Shown in pieces: positions 41,575 to 52,300 of a stretch of DNA of 64,000 nt. Made by a program: the position numbers and the translations under genes. This DNA is from Candidatus Planktophila sulfonica (GTDB taxonomy: Bacteria; Actinomycetota; Actinomycetes; Nanopelagicales; Nanopelagicaceae), in the NCBI RefSeq assembly GCF_002288065.1, contig NZ_CP016773.1, positions 434,001 through 498,000 on the forward strand, in the 5' to 3' direction. Position 1 is the first letter of the stretch. The number at the start of each line of letters is the position of its first letter. Below the pieces are notes generated by a model that saw only the letters and a list, made by a program, of their open reading frames with translations, made no database searches and was not told where the DNA came from.

Positions 41575-42672
41575 ATGAGCAGAACACCTAACTTCGATGT
41601 CACCGGTGCGTGGCTTGAGGGCGATGACCCAGGCGATCGTGAGTTCGTCAAGATTGGTTTCTTACTTCTTGAAAATGGCGAGACCTTGCCAGATATCACT
41701 ATCGCGTATCAAACATGGGGAACTCTCAACGCAGATAAATCCAATGCAATCTTAATTAACCATGCGATGACCGGTTGGTCTGATGTCACAGGGTGGTGGC
41801 CACAGATGGTTGGTCCTGGTCTTCCTTTTGATACAGATAAATACTTCATCGTCTGTCCCAATGTCATTGGTGGTTGCCAAGGATCTACTGGTCCTTCAAG
41901 TATTGCTCCCGATGGAAAACGTTACGGTTCACGCTTTCCCATCATCACGATTCGCGACATGGTCAACGCCGAAGTTGCCTTCAGTAATGCACTTGGAATT
42001 GATAAGTATCTATTGGCAGTTGGTCCATCTCTTGGTGGAATGCGTTCGCTGGAATGGGCTGTCCAACTTCCAGATCGCGTCGGTGCAATCTGCACCATCG
42101 GTTCATCAGCTGTTGCCACAGGAGACCAAATCGGCACAGCTTCGATTCAAATTCGTGCCATCAAAGCGGACCCACATTTCAATGATGGCGATTACTACGA
42201 GCAAGAGCGCGGACCAATCGATGGCATGGGAATTGCCCGCCGCATCGCGCACCTGACCTATCGCACCGAATCTGAGATGGATGTTCGCTTTGGCCGCCAG
42301 CTTCAGGGAGATGAGACCGGCCGTTACGCCGTTGAGTCATACCTGGACCACCAGGCGACAAAGCTGGCCAAGAGATTTGATGCCAATACCTATATCGCTC
42401 TGACTGATGCGATGAACTCACATGACATCGGCCGCGACCGCGGAGGAGTGGCAGCAGCCCTTGAAGCCATCACAGTTCCGGTCGTTGTGGTCTCGATTGA
42501 TACCGATCGCCTCTTCCCACCTCGACTTCAGGTTGAGATATCTGAGCTAGTTCCGACTGCAGATGCGCCAATAACCATCAGTTCTGACTTTGGACACGAT
42601 GGATTCTTAGTTGAGGCAGAGGCGATGGGCGATGCGATTCGGCACGCCTTGAAGGTTGCGGGTACAATATAG
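41575..42672 (+). CDS. metX: homoserine O-acetyltransferase
   Basis: 365 aa from ATG 41575, which has GAAGGA seven bases upstream; the frame opens earlier, but that part is the riboswitch. Alpha/beta hydrolase with nucleophile S152 in [12 protein letters not shown], Asp in SIDTDRLFP and His in DFGHDGFL. It activates homoserine for methionine synthesis. Acetyl versus succinyl donor cannot be fixed by eye, but acetyl is usual in actinobacteria. Regulated by the SAM-IV element. Confidence 0.92.
   Translation: MSRTPNFDVTGAWLEGDDPGDREFVKIGFLLLENGETLPDITIAYQTWGTLNADKSNAILINHAMTGWSDVTGWWPQMVGPGLPFDTDKYFIVCPNVIGGCQGSTGPSSIAPDGKRYGSRFPIITIRDMVNAEVAFSNALGIDKYLLAVGPSLGGMRSLEWAVQLPDRVGAICTIGSSAVATGDQIGTASIQIRAIKADPHFNDGDYYEQERGPIDGMGIARRIAHLTYRTESEMDVRFGRQLQGDETGRYAVESYLDHQATKLAKRFDANTYIALTDAMNSHDIGRDRGGVAAALEAITVPVVVVSIDTDRLFPPRLQVEISELVPTADAPITISSDFGHDGFLVEAEAMGDAIRHALKVAGTI
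42662..42667 (+). promoter_or_regulatory. -10 element before the main sigma-factor gene
   Basis: TACAAT overlapping the metX 3' end, ~50 bp before the GTG start of the sigma-factor gene. Confidence 0.5.
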
Positions 42673-42715
42673 GTATTGCTTCGAGAAGTTCGAAGAAAAC
42701 AACCAAAGGACAATT

Positions 42716-44689
42716 GTGGCTGTATTTAGTGCGCTCAAAAACAAGGCAAAGGGCAAGAAAGCTGCAGCAAAGCCAGCAGCAAAGAAGGCCGTAGCTAAGA
42801 AAGCTCCTGCAAAGAAGGCGGCACCTGTTAAAAAGGTCGTTGCAAAGAAAGCAGTTGCGAAGAAGGCAGCGCCAGCTAAGAAGGCAGCACCGGTTAAGAA
42901 GGTTGCACCAGCAAAGCCAGTCAAGATTGAACTGAAGAAAGATCTCTCTGCCAAGGAAGTACAACAACTCGTTGATTTGAAGAACGCAGTTGCGCGCCAG
43001 AAAGAGATCATTGAAACTCTTGCAGCGAGCGGAATTGATAATTACCGCAAGGCAGTGAAGAAAGAATTTATGGCGCTCGCTCTTGAAGCACGCCAGCTCG
43101 ACATTGAAATTCCAGAAGCAACTGAGAAGGCACGAAAGGCCGGACTTGGCGCACCAAGCCGCATCTTGTCGAAGGCACAGCTTGCTCTCATTGCACCGAA
43201 GGAAGAGCCAAAGCCAGCCGCAGAAAAGGGCGGCAAGGCTGCAGTTGTTCTCGATGAAGATGGCAATGAAATCGTTGTCGAAGAAGTCGAGCTCGAAGAT
43301 GTAGAAACACTTATCGCTGAAGCTGCTGAAATCATTGATGCAGAGGCAGATGGAAAAGATCAGCCACGCGTCGTCACTCTCTCAGATGAGACAAAGAATG
43401 AAGAAGGTTCATTTACCCTTCTTGATACCGATGCAGATGATGAAGAAGAAGATAAGAACGAGCGCGAAAAGCATAAGAAGGATCTCAAGAATGTAAACCT
43501 CGTTCTTGAAGCAATCAACGGCAAGATTCAGGGCGTTGAAGTCGCTCCTAAGCACAATATTGATCAGGCTGATGCAAAGGCTCTGACCTTCAAGCAGATC
43601 CAACAGCAATTTGCGATGAATACCTTCAATGAGAAATCAGCGAAGATGATTGCAGAAGCTGTAAACCAGGGTTACCTCAAGAACCTTGAAGATTTGCAGT
43701 ACTTCTTCAACGAGCAGGCCCGATTTATTCAGATTGAAATCAAGCGCCTCCCACCAGAACAGACTGTTCTTACAGCAGGTGCAACAGCTGACCCAGTTAA
43801 GGATTACCTCAAGCAGATCGGTCGCGTAGCACTTCTTAACGCAGAGCTTGAAGTAGAACTTGCTACACGCGTTGAAGCTGGCCTCTTTGCTGAAGAAGCG
43901 CTGAAGAACACTAAGAAGATTGATAAGAAGCTTAAGCGCGAGCTCGAGTGGATCGTTGAAGATGGAAAGCGCGCAAAGAACCACTTGCTCGAAGCAAACC
44001 TTCGTCTCGTTGTCTCTCTTGCAAAGCGCTACACAGGTCGCGGAATGTTGTTCCTCGACTTGATCCAAGAAGGAAACCTCGGTCTTATCCGTGCTGTCGA
44101 GAAGTTCGACTACACAAAGGGCTATAAGTTCTCGACATACGCAACATGGTGGATCCGTCAGGCAATCACCCGCGCGATGGCAGACCAGGCTCGCACAATC
44201 CGTATTCCTGTTCACATGGTTGAAGTCATCAACAAGCTTGCACGCGTGCAGCGCCAGATGCTGCAAGACCTAGGTCGCGAACCAACACCTGAAGAGCTCG
44301 CTAAGGAGCTCGATATGACACCTGAAAAGGTTGTCGAAGTTCAGAAGTACGGTCGCGAACCAATCTCGCTTCACACACCACTTGGTGAAGAAGGCGACTC
44401 CGAATTCGGTGATTTGATTGAAGACTCTGAAGCTGTAAAGCCAGAAGAATCAGTGACATTCACGATCTTGCAGGAGCAGTTGATGCAGGTTCTCGGTGGG
44501 CTCACCAACCGTGAGGCTGATGTGATCAAGGCTCGTTACGGACTTACAGATGGTCAGCCAAAGACCCTTGATGAGATCGGCAAAGTTCACGGCGTAACCC
44601 GCGAACGTATTCGTCAGATCGAATCAAAGACAATGTCGAAGCTGCGCCACCCTTCACGTTCGCAGTCATTGCGCGATTACCTCGATTAA
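42716..44689 (+). CDS. rpoD: primary RNA polymerase sigma factor (HrdB/RpoD type)
   Basis: 657 aa from GTG 42716, with AAAGGA five bases upstream. The first ~75 residues are Lys/Ala-rich repeats (AKK, APAKK). An acidic middle follows (to ~270), then sigma regions 1.2 ([14 protein letters not shown]), 2 ([31 protein letters not shown] and [14 protein letters not shown]; shown in part), 3 ([17 protein letters not shown]) and 4 ([20 protein letters not shown]). The basic N-terminus resembles Streptomyces HrdB. It directs transcription of housekeeping genes. hrdB-like gene close to parE is the Streptomyces order too. Confidence 0.96.
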   Translation: MAVFSALKNKAKGKKAAAKPAAKKAVAKKAPAKKAAPVKKVVAKKAVAKKAAPAKKAAPVKKVAPAKPVKIELKKDLSAKEVQQLVDLKNAVARQKEIIETLAASGIDNYRKAVKKEFMALALEARQLDIEIPEATEKARKAGLGAPSRILSKAQLALIAPKEEPKPAAEKGGKAAVVLDEDGNEIVVEEVELEDVETLIAEAAEIIDAEADGKDQPRVVTLSDETKNEEGSFTLLDTDADDEEEDKNEREKHKKDLKNVNLVLEAINGKIQGVEVAPKHNIDQADAKALTFKQIQQQFAMNTFNEKSAKMIAEAVNQGYLKNLEDLQYFFNEQARFIQIEIKRLPPEQTVLTAGATADPVKDYLKQIGRVALLNAELEVELATRVEAGLFAEEALKNTKKIDKKLKRELEWIVEDGKRAKNHLLEANLRLVVSLAKRYTGRGMLFLDLIQEGNLGLIRAVEKFDYTKGYKFSTYATWWIRQAITRAMADQARTIRIPVHMVEVINKLARVQRQMLQDLGREPTPEELAKELDMTPEKVVEVQKYGREPISLHTPLGEEGDSEFGDLIEDSEAVKPEESVTFTILQEQLMQVLGGLTNREADVIKARYGLTDGQPKTLDEIGKVHGVTRERIRQIESKTMSKLRHPSRSQSLRDYLD

Positions 44690-44706
44690 AAAGATCGGTT
44701 TTCGCA

Positions 44707-44895
44707 ATGTCTGATGCAAAGGCTTTTATCAACCCTAAGAGCGGATCTATTCGCATCACAGGAGTTGTCGATATCGTCGATGCAGATGGCAATGTGATTG
44801 AAACTATCGAGAATCCAAAGTTCTGCGGTTGTGGTCAATCAAAAGAAAAACCCTTATGCGATGGTTCGCATAAGGGCCTTCGTAAAGAAGAGTAA
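44707..44895 (+). CDS. CDGSH-type iron-sulfur protein
   Basis: 62 aa. FCGCGQSKEKPLCDGSHK carries the 3-Cys-1-His CDGSH ligands of a 2Fe-2S cluster. The N-terminal strand repeat is short. Likely redox or cluster-transfer role. 17 bases after the sigma-factor stop, and its stop abuts the convergent DUF7455 gene. Confidence 0.85.
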   Translation: MSDAKAFINPKSGSIRITGVVDIVDADGNVIETIENPKFCGCGQSKEKPLCDGSHKGLRKEE

Positions 44896-45105
44896 TTACT
44901 TAACTTCAACCAACTTCTCTGACTCGTCCTGAATCTTTGCAGCGACAGTCTTAAGCTTTTCGGCATATTCCTTGCCATGATGTGCGCAGAACATGAGTTC
45001 GCCACCAGTTACCAAAATCGCACGCACGTAAGCCTGTGCGCCACAACGATCGCATCGATCGAGGGCATTTAGAGGTGTGGATTCGAGGATTACTTGCTCG
45101 GTCAT
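44896..45105 (-). CDS. DUF7455-type small zinc protein
   Basis: 69 aa. LDRCDRCGAQAYVRAIL...LMFCAHHGKEY: CxxC and CxxH would bind zinc. An actinobacterial family found near hrdB and parE genes; function unknown. GGAG precedes the start codon. Confidence 0.78.
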   Translation of the reverse strand: MTEQVILESTPLNALDRCDRCGAQAYVRAILVTGGELMFCAHHGKEYAEKLKTVAAKIQDESEKLVEVK

Positions 45106-45325
45106 CGCGCTCTCCGTTTCGCTTCAGTCTTGCCTTGGTCTGTGGGAAGTTCTGTACATCTATGGAACATCATGCCAGTTCTCTTTATTCCCCGCTCGGT
45201 AAAAAGATTCGAATATTGTGTGAAATATCGATTTTCTTGAGATATCTCACCCTAATTAATCAATATATGAGACCTTCGGCGCGCTTAACCAGATGCGAAC
45301 CATTCGCTGGCTAACCTTTGCCACC
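45106..45325 (+). other. intergenic region upstream of topoisomerase B gene
   Basis: About 220 bp. A possible sigma-70 promoter: TTGAGA near 45235-45240 and an AT-rich TCAATA about 17 bp later. A TAACCT at 45312-45317 lies eight bases before GTG 45326. Nothing else recognised. Confidence 0.4.
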
Positions 45326-47413
45326 GTGGCAGATGAATTGAACTTCGACGTAGCGGCGGACTCTAAGGATTCCTATACCGCCAAAGACTTAGCTGTCCTC
45401 GAAGGTCTCGATGCCGTTCGTAAGCGCCCAGGTATGTATATCGGTTCAACCGATTCCCGCGGCCTTCAGCACTGTCTCTGGGAAATTATTGATAACTCTG
45501 TCGATGAATCCTTGGCAGGTCATTGCAAGAAGATCGAGATTAATCTTGAAGCCGATGGCTCTGTAGAAGTTCACGATGATGGCCGCGGTATTCCTGTCGA
45601 TAAGGAACCAAAGACTGGCCTTACCGGCGTTGAAGTTGTTATGACCAAGCTCCACGCAGGTGGAAAGTTCGGTGGCGGTTCATATGCTGCCTCCGGCGGT
45701 CTCCACGGTGTGGGTGCATCCGTTGTAAACGCACTTGCAGAACGCCTTGATGTTGAAGTCGACCGTAACGGCAAGATTTACTGGATGTCATTTAAGCGCG
45801 GCGTCGCTGGCGTATTCGATGGCGATGGACCAAAGGCTGAATTCACGCCGCAATCAGGTCTTCGCACTATCGGCAAGATTTCTGCAAAGGTAACTGGAAC
45901 ACGCACTAAGTGGTGGTCAGATCGTCAGATCTTCCTGAAGGATGCTGAACTCGATCTTGAAGATATTTACGCACGAGCACGCCAAACATCATTCTTGGTC
46001 CCAGGACTTTCAATCACCGTTAACGATAACCGCAAGAAAGAGAAGACCACTCAGGTCTTCTTCCATAAGGGCGGAATCTCTGAGTACTGCGACTTCTTGC
46101 AGCCAGATGCACCAGTTGGTGAAGTAATTCGTATTTACGGTACTGGCCACTATCAAGAGACTGTTCCAGTTCTCGACGATAAGGGCCACATGGTTTCAAC
46201 TGATGTCGAGCGCGATATGGAAGTTGATATCGCGATGAAGTGGGGCGTTGGCTTTGATTCAACCCTTCGCTCATTCGTGAACATCATTGCTACCCCAAAG
46301 GGTGGATCTCACGTACTTGGCTTCGAGCGCGCAATCACGAAGGCATTTAACGAAGCGATGCGCAGCGCAGGTATCTTGAAGAAGAATGAAGCCGATGTCA
46401 TTAAAGATGACGTCATGGAAGGCCTCACAGCCGTTGTCACAGTGCGTATGTCTGAGCCACAGTTCGAAGGTCAGACCAAGGAAGTCTTGGGCACAGCAGC
46501 TGCCACAAAGATTGTCTCGGCAGTCGTTGCCGACAAGTTGAAGGAATTCTTCGCAACAACTCGTCGTATTGATAAGGCCAACGGCAAGTTGATCATGGAA
46601 AAGATTGCCAATGCCTCACGCACACGAATTAGCGCGCGTGCTCATAAAGATATTCAACGTCGTAAGAACGCTCTTGAATCTTCATCACTTCCAACAAAGC
46701 TTTCCGATTGTCGTTCAGAAGATGTCACTCGTACCGAACTCTTCATCGTAGAAGGTGACTCAGCGCTAGGCACAACAAAGGCTGCCCGAAACTCAGAATT
46801 CCAAGCAATCTTGCCTATCCGCGGAAAGATCCTTAACGTTCAGAAGGCATCACTTTCACAGATGCTCGATGATAAGGAGTGCGGATCTATCATTCAGGTT
46901 ATTGGCGCTGGCTCAGGTAAATCATTTGAACTTGATGAAGCTCGCTATGGCCGCATTATCTTGATGTCAGATGCTGACGTTGACGGCGCGCATATTCGCT
47001 GCCTCTTGCTTACATTGATGTATCGCTACATGCGTCCAATGCTCGATGCCGGACGCGTCTTTGCTGCTATTCCACCACTGCACCGCATTGAAACAATGGG
47101 CGCAGGCGGCAAGAAGGGTGAATACATCTATACATACTCAGATGATGAGATGAAGAGCGTCACCGCAGATTTGAAGAAGAACGGCAAGCGTTGGAAAGAA
47201 CCAATTCAGCGCTACAAAGGCCTTGGCGAAATGGATGCTGATCAGCTCCGTGAAACCACTATGGATCCTGATGTTCGTACGCTTCGCCGCATTACTGTCC
47301 CAGACGGTGAAGCTGCTGAGAAGATGTTTGAGCTCTTGATGGGTTCAGAAGTTGCTCCTCGTAAGGAATTTATTGCAACTGCTGAGATCGATCGCGAACA
47401 GATCGACGCTTAA
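45326..47413 (+). CDS. parE: type II topoisomerase subunit B (ParE/GyrB)
   Basis: 695 aa from GTG 45326 (VADELNFDVAADS); ATG 45293 would add 11 non-conserved residues. GHKL ATPase (EIIDNSVDESLAG ~49-61, DDGRGIPVD, GGKFGGGSYAASGGLHGVG), transducer, then TOPRIM with EGDSALGTTK and DADVDGAHIRCLL. The GGSYAASGGLHGVG loop and the nearby subunit A gene favour topoisomerase IV naming used in actinobacteria, but gyrase B cannot be excluded from this window. Works with the subunit A encoded at 49838-51364. Confidence 0.9.
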   Translation: MADELNFDVAADSKDSYTAKDLAVLEGLDAVRKRPGMYIGSTDSRGLQHCLWEIIDNSVDESLAGHCKKIEINLEADGSVEVHDDGRGIPVDKEPKTGLTGVEVVMTKLHAGGKFGGGSYAASGGLHGVGASVVNALAERLDVEVDRNGKIYWMSFKRGVAGVFDGDGPKAEFTPQSGLRTIGKISAKVTGTRTKWWSDRQIFLKDAELDLEDIYARARQTSFLVPGLSITVNDNRKKEKTTQVFFHKGGISEYCDFLQPDAPVGEVIRIYGTGHYQETVPVLDDKGHMVSTDVERDMEVDIAMKWGVGFDSTLRSFVNIIATPKGGSHVLGFERAITKAFNEAMRSAGILKKNEADVIKDDVMEGLTAVVTVRMSEPQFEGQTKEVLGTAAATKIVSAVVADKLKEFFATTRRIDKANGKLIMEKIANASRTRISARAHKDIQRRKNALESSSLPTKLSDCRSEDVTRTELFIVEGDSALGTTKAARNSEFQAILPIRGKILNVQKASLSQMLDDKECGSIIQVIGAGSGKSFELDEARYGRIILMSDADVDGAHIRCLLLTLMYRYMRPMLDAGRVFAAIPPLHRIETMGAGGKKGEYIYTYSDDEMKSVTADLKKNGKRWKEPIQRYKGLGEMDADQLRETTMDPDVRTLRRITVPDGEAAEKMFELLMGSEVAPRKEFIATAEIDREQIDA

Positions 47414-47423
47414 GCCTTAGTTT

Positions 47424-49022
47424 TTAGTCAATCGAAACTAAGTCGAAGTACTCTTCTTTCCAAATATCTTCATCGCCATCAGGCAGCAAAATCACGCGCT
47501 CTGGTTTAAGGGCTTGCACGGCTCCCTCATCGTGAGAAACCATGATGACTGCGCCTTGGTATTCACCAAGGGCTCCAAGGATTTCTTCTCGAGATGCTGG
47601 GTCTAAGTTGTTTGTAGGCTCATCGAGAAGCAGAACGTTTGCAGCCGATACAACCAATGTTGCGAGTGCAAGACGAGTTCTTTCGCCACCAGATAAGACC
47701 TTGACTGGCTTATGAACATCATCGCCAACGAAGAGGAATGAACCTAGAACGTTACGGGCTTCTGGTTCACGCAAGTCATCCTTTGAGGACAACATATTTT
47801 CAAGAATGGTGCGCTCGAAGTCGAGCATTTCATGTTCCTGGGCGTAGTAGCCGAGTTTCAAACCGTGGCCATGTTCAACTTTTCCGGTATCGGATTCAAG
47901 TTGGTTGGCAAGAATCTTAAGAAGAGTGGTCTTGCCAGCTCCGTTAAGTCCCAAGATCACAACGCGTGAGCCCTTATCGATAACGCAAGAAACGTCGGTA
48001 AAGATTTCAAGAGATCCGTAGTTCTTAGAAAGCTCTTCACCCGATAGGGGAGTCTTGCCACAAGGAGCAGGTGTAGGGAAACGAAGCTTTGCGACCTTAT
48101 CTTTAACGCGAACATCTTCAAGACCGGCGCGCAATTTATCTGCGCGACGCAACATTCCTTGAGCCGCGGTTGCCTTAGAAGCCTTAGCGCGCATCTTCTC
48201 GCCCTGCTTCTGCAAAATTTCAGCTTTCTTCTCGGCGTTAGCGCGCTCTTTCTTTCGGCGATGTTCATCTTGTTCGCGCTGTAAGAGGTACTGCTTCCAA
48301 CCCATGTTGTAGACATCGATAACGTTACGGTTGCCGTCGATGTAGAAGACCTTATTGACAACAGTTTCAATCAAGTTCACATCGTGGGAGATGATGACCA
48401 ATCCACCGGCATAGTTGATGAGGTAGTTACGCAGCCACATGATCGAATCAGCATCAAGGTGGTTTGTAGGCTCATCGAGCAGAAGTGTTTCAGCGCCTGA
48501 AAAGAGGATGCGAGCAAGCTCGATACGACGACGCTGACCACCAGAGAGCGTGTCGAGCTGGTTGTTAAATACTGACTCTGAAACTCCCAGAGAGGTTGCA
48601 ATCGCCTCGGCTTCAGAAGTTGCGGCATATCCACCGGCTGCTGAAAACTCTGCATCAACGCGTGTATAGCGTTCCAAAGCTTTTTCTAGTTCGGCGCCTT
48701 CAGTAGTTGCCATCTCTTGTTCTACTTGGGTCATACGCGCAGCGATTTGATCGAGATCGCGGGCAGACAAGATGCGATCTAAAGCTGTTCCTTGGTCTTC
48801 ACCAGTACGAGGATCCTGGGGGAGGTAACCAATCTTTCCTGTGCGCTGAACGCCGCCACCTGCAGGCAGGTTTTCGCCAGCTAATACTTTTGCAAGAGTT
48901 GATTTACCAGCACCGTTACGGCCAACGAAGCCGACGCGGTCGCCATGGTTGATGCGCACATTAACGCCAGATACTAAGAGGCGCGCTCCGGCACGGAGTT
49001 CAAGAGCGGATGTGGAGATCAT
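47424..49022 (-). CDS. ABC-F family ATPase
   Basis: 532 aa, two ABC domains and no membrane part. Domain 1: GRNGAGKST (~35-43), LSGGQRRRIELARIL, LLDEPTNHLD. A charged linker of ~70 residues (EHRRKKERANAEKK, KMRAKASKA). Domain 2: GLNGAGKTTL, LSGGERTRLALATL, LLDEPTNNLD. ABC-F proteins act on ribosomes, as translation factors or in antibiotic protection. Which subgroup this is cannot be decided here. Confidence 0.9.
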   Translation of the reverse strand: MISTSALELRAGARLLVSGVNVRINHGDRVGFVGRNGAGKSTLAKVLAGENLPAGGGVQRTGKIGYLPQDPRTGEDQGTALDRILSARDLDQIAARMTQVEQEMATTEGAELEKALERYTRVDAEFSAAGGYAATSEAEAIATSLGVSESVFNNQLDTLSGGQRRRIELARILFSGAETLLLDEPTNHLDADSIMWLRNYLINYAGGLVIISHDVNLIETVVNKVFYIDGNRNVIDVYNMGWKQYLLQREQDEHRRKKERANAEKKAEILQKQGEKMRAKASKATAAQGMLRRADKLRAGLEDVRVKDKVAKLRFPTPAPCGKTPLSGEELSKNYGSLEIFTDVSCVIDKGSRVVILGLNGAGKTTLLKILANQLESDTGKVEHGHGLKLGYYAQEHEMLDFERTILENMLSSKDDLREPEARNVLGSFLFVGDDVHKPVKVLSGGERTRLALATLVVSAANVLLLDEPTNNLDPASREEILGALGEYQGAVIMVSHDEGAVQALKPERVILLPDGDEDIWKEEYFDLVSID

Positions 49023-49066
49023 TTGGCGTATCTTCCCACAGTATTCCTATTACCTTGTAATCAGCC

Positions 49067-49072
49067 TAGAAT
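49067..49072 (+). promoter_or_regulatory. -10 element, leaderless start of methyltransferase gene
   Basis: TAGAAT, six bases (CTTCAA) before ATG 49079, no Shine-Dalgarno. Confidence 0.6.
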
Positions 49073-49078
49073 CTTCAA

Positions 49079-49837
49079 ATGCTCAGCCTGATGATTCTGC
49101 TCATCGCACTCTTACTTCTTGCGATTTCCTTCTATCAGATTCGAATTCTGAAGCGCATCAACGAAAAACTTATCAAGTTAGTAGCTCCTGAAAGAGATGT
49201 GCGTCGCATTGCCAAGGCACAGAGCGAAGCAGCTTGGGAGAACTATCGACAAGGTGAGTTCTATTCGCAATTACTTCGATTGATCGATCTCAGCGCTCCG
49301 ATTCCATCTACTCGCAGCTGGGCAGCATCACCTGATGTTTTGCTGACACTTCTTGATCTGGCTAAGAGTTCTAAACCAACGCGAATACTCGATTTGGGTT
49401 CAGGAATGTCCACCTTGGTGCTTGCAAAGAGCGCTCCTCAAGCAACAATCACAAGTATTGATAACTCTGCTGAATACGCCGGAAAGACAAAGAGACTTCT
49501 TGCTGCCCATGGTGTTACCAATGTTGATGTGCGTATTGCTCCGCTTACACCACATGCTTCAGGAGTCGATTGGTACGACTTATCTCAGCTCAACGATGTA
49601 ACCAATATCGATCTTCTCTTTATTGATGGACCTCCGGGATCTAAGAATCCCAAGGCGCGCCACCCAGCTATCGTTGAATGCATTTCGAAGTTGAGTCCAC
49701 GAGCAATTATTGTCATTGACGATGCTGGGCGAGAAGGTGAAAAAGATATGGCTCACGAATTTGCAAAGGCTCTTCCAAGCCACACCCTTGAATTTCTATC
49801 TCACGAAAAAGGAACGGCAGTTCTACTGCCTAACTAA
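49079..49837 (+). CDS. membrane-anchored SAM-dependent methyltransferase
   Basis: 252 aa. An N-terminal membrane helix (MLSLMILLIALLLLAISFY) and short basic segment precede a class I methyltransferase: motif I ILDLGSGMSTLVLA (~96-109), acidic end of strand 2 in SIDNSAEY, LLFIDGPPG (~176-184) and AIIVIDDAGR. The FIDGPPG/IDDAG pair resembles sugar or small-molecule O-methyltransferases. Substrate unknown. The stop abuts the convergent subunit A stop. Confidence 0.8.
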   Translation: MLSLMILLIALLLLAISFYQIRILKRINEKLIKLVAPERDVRRIAKAQSEAAWENYRQGEFYSQLLRLIDLSAPIPSTRSWAASPDVLLTLLDLAKSSKPTRILDLGSGMSTLVLAKSAPQATITSIDNSAEYAGKTKRLLAAHGVTNVDVRIAPLTPHASGVDWYDLSQLNDVTNIDLLFIDGPPGSKNPKARHPAIVECISKLSPRAIIVIDDAGREGEKDMAHEFAKALPSHTLEFLSHEKGTAVLLPN

Positions 49838-51364
49838 TTACTCTTTGCCGATACGTGTGCGGCGTGGAACTGCGAATGATTTACCGACAGCAGTGAGTTC
49901 TTCTGAAACCTGCTTGCGGATTGCATCCTCATTCTTAAGCAAAGTTGTGAGGGCTGCGATGATTGCCTTGAGTTCTTTCGACTCTGTTTCAAGTTCGAGC
50001 TTGCTCATCTTTGTCAGGCGACGAAGTGGCATATCCAAGATGTAGGTTGCTTGTTCATCGTTGAGCTTGAAATCCTTGATGAGCTTCTCTTTTGCAGCTG
50101 CTGCGTCATCGCTTCCGCGAATAATCTTGATGACCTTATCGATATCAATGATTGCCTTGAGCAATCCATCAACCAATGAAAGGCGATCTTCAGCCTTTGC
50201 CTTACGAAATTCTGAGCGACGACGCACAACTTCAATGCGGTGATCGATAAATACCTGCAAGAGTTCCTTGAGGCCAAGTGTCTGTGGCTTGCCTTTAACG
50301 AGAGCAACAGCGTTGATTGCGAATGCATCTTCCATTGGAGTGAGCTTGAAGAGCTTTTCAAGGACATCTTCGGGCTCGAAACCGTTCTTGAGTTCGATAA
50401 CTACGTTTGTGCCTGTCTGGCCATCGGTGAGATCGACGATATCTGAGATACCTTGAATCTTCTTTGCCTTAGCAAGGTCTGCAATACGTTCAACAATCTT
50501 TTCAGGACCAATGTTGAACGGCAGCTCCTTGATGATGATGCCCATTTTGCGTGAAGTAACTTTGCTGATCTCAACAGTTGCGCGGACTTTAAATGAGCCC
50601 TTACCTGTTGCATACGCTTCACGAACACCTTCGAGTCCAACGATTTCTCCACCTGTTGGGAAATCTGGAGCCGGTACATGCTTCATGAGCTGATTGAGAG
50701 TCGCCTTAGGGTTATCAATGAGAAACTTTGTTGCAGCGATAACTTCACCGAGGTTATGGGGAGCCATGTTGGTCGCCATACCGACTGCGATACCTGAACC
50801 ACCGTTGACCAATAGGTTAGGAAAAGCGGCTGGAAGAACAAGTGGCTCTGAAAGCTGACCGTCGTAGTTAGGGCCGAAGTCGACTGTATTTTCATCTGCT
50901 TCTGCCACCATCGACATTGCCGCTGATGCAAGGCGCGCTTCTGTGTAACGCATCGCTGCAGGACCTGCATCGAGTGAACCGAAGTTTCCGTGGCCATCGA
51001 TCAGAGGAATCTGCATTGAGAAAGATTGAGCCATACGCACAAGTGCGTCGTAAATTGCTGAGTCACCGTGAGGGTGCAACTTACCCATTACTTCACCGAC
51101 AACACGGGCGCTCTTTACGTGCCCGCGCTCTGGGCGAAGACCCATATCGCTCATCTGGTGAAGGATGCGACGGTGTACAGGCTTTAATCCATCGCGCGCA
51201 TCAGGAAGAGCGCGTGAGTAAATTACTGAGTATGCGTACTCAAGAAAAGATTCCGACATTTCAGAAGAGACATCGATATCAACGATCTTGCCAGGAAATT
51301 CTCCTGGCTTAGGTCCGACGACCTTCGCTGATTTTTTTGGAGCTGCTGTCTTCTTTGTTGCCAT
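49838..51364 (-). CDS. parC: type II topoisomerase subunit A (ParC/GyrA) lacking the C-terminal domain
   Basis: 508 aa against ~800 for usual ParC/GyrA. Winged-helix/CAP region ([17 protein letters not shown] ~52-68), catalytic Y140 in [10 protein letters not shown], tower and coiled-coil gate up to [19 protein letters not shown], and it stops at the PRRTRIGKE boundary where the beta-pinwheel domain would begin. A short Lys/Ala-rich N-terminus ([13 protein letters not shown]) precedes. No remnant of the missing domain follows; the next gene starts at once. The DNA-cleavage core is intact, so it should work with the nearby subunit B, with altered DNA wrapping or topology preference. Confidence 0.9.
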   Translation of the reverse strand: MATKKTAAPKKSAKVVGPKPGEFPGKIVDIDVSSEMSESFLEYAYSVIYSRALPDARDGLKPVHRRILHQMSDMGLRPERGHVKSARVVGEVMGKLHPHGDSAIYDALVRMAQSFSMQIPLIDGHGNFGSLDAGPAAMRYTEARLASAAMSMVAEADENTVDFGPNYDGQLSEPLVLPAAFPNLLVNGGSGIAVGMATNMAPHNLGEVIAATKFLIDNPKATLNQLMKHVPAPDFPTGGEIVGLEGVREAYATGKGSFKVRATVEISKVTSRKMGIIIKELPFNIGPEKIVERIADLAKAKKIQGISDIVDLTDGQTGTNVVIELKNGFEPEDVLEKLFKLTPMEDAFAINAVALVKGKPQTLGLKELLQVFIDHRIEVVRRRSEFRKAKAEDRLSLVDGLLKAIIDIDKVIKIIRGSDDAAAAKEKLIKDFKLNDEQATYILDMPLRRLTKMSKLELETESKELKAIIAALTTLLKNEDAIRKQVSEELTAVGKSFAVPRRTRIGKE

Positions 51365-51390
51365 GGCGCGTATTCTGCCAAGCGAAGTAG

Positions 51391-52296
51391 CTAAATCTTG
51401 GTACCTACACGCGGTCTAGCCCCAATGATTGCCACACATTGGGCTGCAATCTCGGCGCCAGCCATTAAAGCTCGGTTGAGGTCCTTATGAATCGCAAAAT
51501 GAGAAATAAATCCAGCTGCAAATGAATCGCCAGCCCCGGTTGTATCTGCAACGATTGCAGGAATTGCTGGGATAGAGATTGATTGCCCACCGCGTGACTT
51601 TCCTATAGCGCCATGTGATCCACGTTTAATGACAACGGTCTGGCACTGCTCGAGAAGATTGTTGAGAGCAACTTCAATATCACTCGCTCCTGAAAGATAG
51701 ATCGCCTCTTCTTCATTGAGAAGAAGTACATTCATGAGCGGAAGCCAAGATTTCACTTCATCGATAGCAACCTCCTTCATCCCACCAACAGATGCTGGGT
51801 CAAAGTAGATAGGAATATTTGCTTCACGAATCTTTGCAATCATCTCTTTAATGCCAGGAAGTGAAAGAGGATCGAGCGGGGAGTACCCAGAGATATAGAC
51901 CGCGTCATAACCCTTTAGTTCTGGCAGATCACCAATATGAAGACCGGAGTTGGCACCATTGTCGGGAAACATTGTGCGCTCACCTGTTGGGTCAACCAGA
52001 ACTACGACAACTCCTGAATGACCGTGATCAACTACAAGATTGTGATGCTGTACGCCCAGCGCATCGAATTCACTTACTAGCGCTGATCCTGCTGCATCAT
52101 CGCCTACATGGCCCACGATCGTTGATTGAGCACCAGCTCGAGTAAGCCACGAAGCTACATTTCCGGCAGCGCCACCACCGTGCGTTGAAATCGTTGCGGG
52201 TGTATCGCTGCCGTAATTAATCTGCGAAGGGAGTACGCCAATCTTGGTAACAACATCGAGCATGACATCGCCAATGCATAAGACCTTGGCGCTCAT
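51391..52296 (-). CDS. psuK: PfkB-family kinase, probable pseudouridine kinase
   Basis: 301 aa. N-terminal [25 protein letters not shown] (~38-54) and the C-terminal [13 protein letters not shown] (~253-265) with catalytic Asp are ribokinase-family signatures. Four bases downstream of psuG on the same strand, so pseudouridine is the probable substrate (context); a ribokinase-like specificity remains possible. Confidence 0.85.
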   Translation of the reverse strand: MSAKVLCIGDVMLDVVTKIGVLPSQINYGSDTPATISTHGGGAAGNVASWLTRAGAQSTIVGHVGDDAAGSALVSEFDALGVQHHNLVVDHGHSGVVVVLVDPTGERTMFPDNGANSGLHIGDLPELKGYDAVYISGYSPLDPLSLPGIKEMIAKIREANIPIYFDPASVGGMKEVAIDEVKSWLPLMNVLLLNEEEAIYLSGASDIEVALNNLLEQCQTVVIKRGSHGAIGKSRGGQSISIPAIPAIVADTTGAGDSFAAGFISHFAIHKDLNRALMAGAEIAAQCVAIIGARPRVGTKI

Positions 52297-52300
52297 GAAA

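Noticed and set aside
43637-44266. 209-codon frame antisense to the sigma-factor gene
   Set aside because: Lies wholly within conserved sigma regions; its Cys/Leu-rich product is a typical shadow translation.
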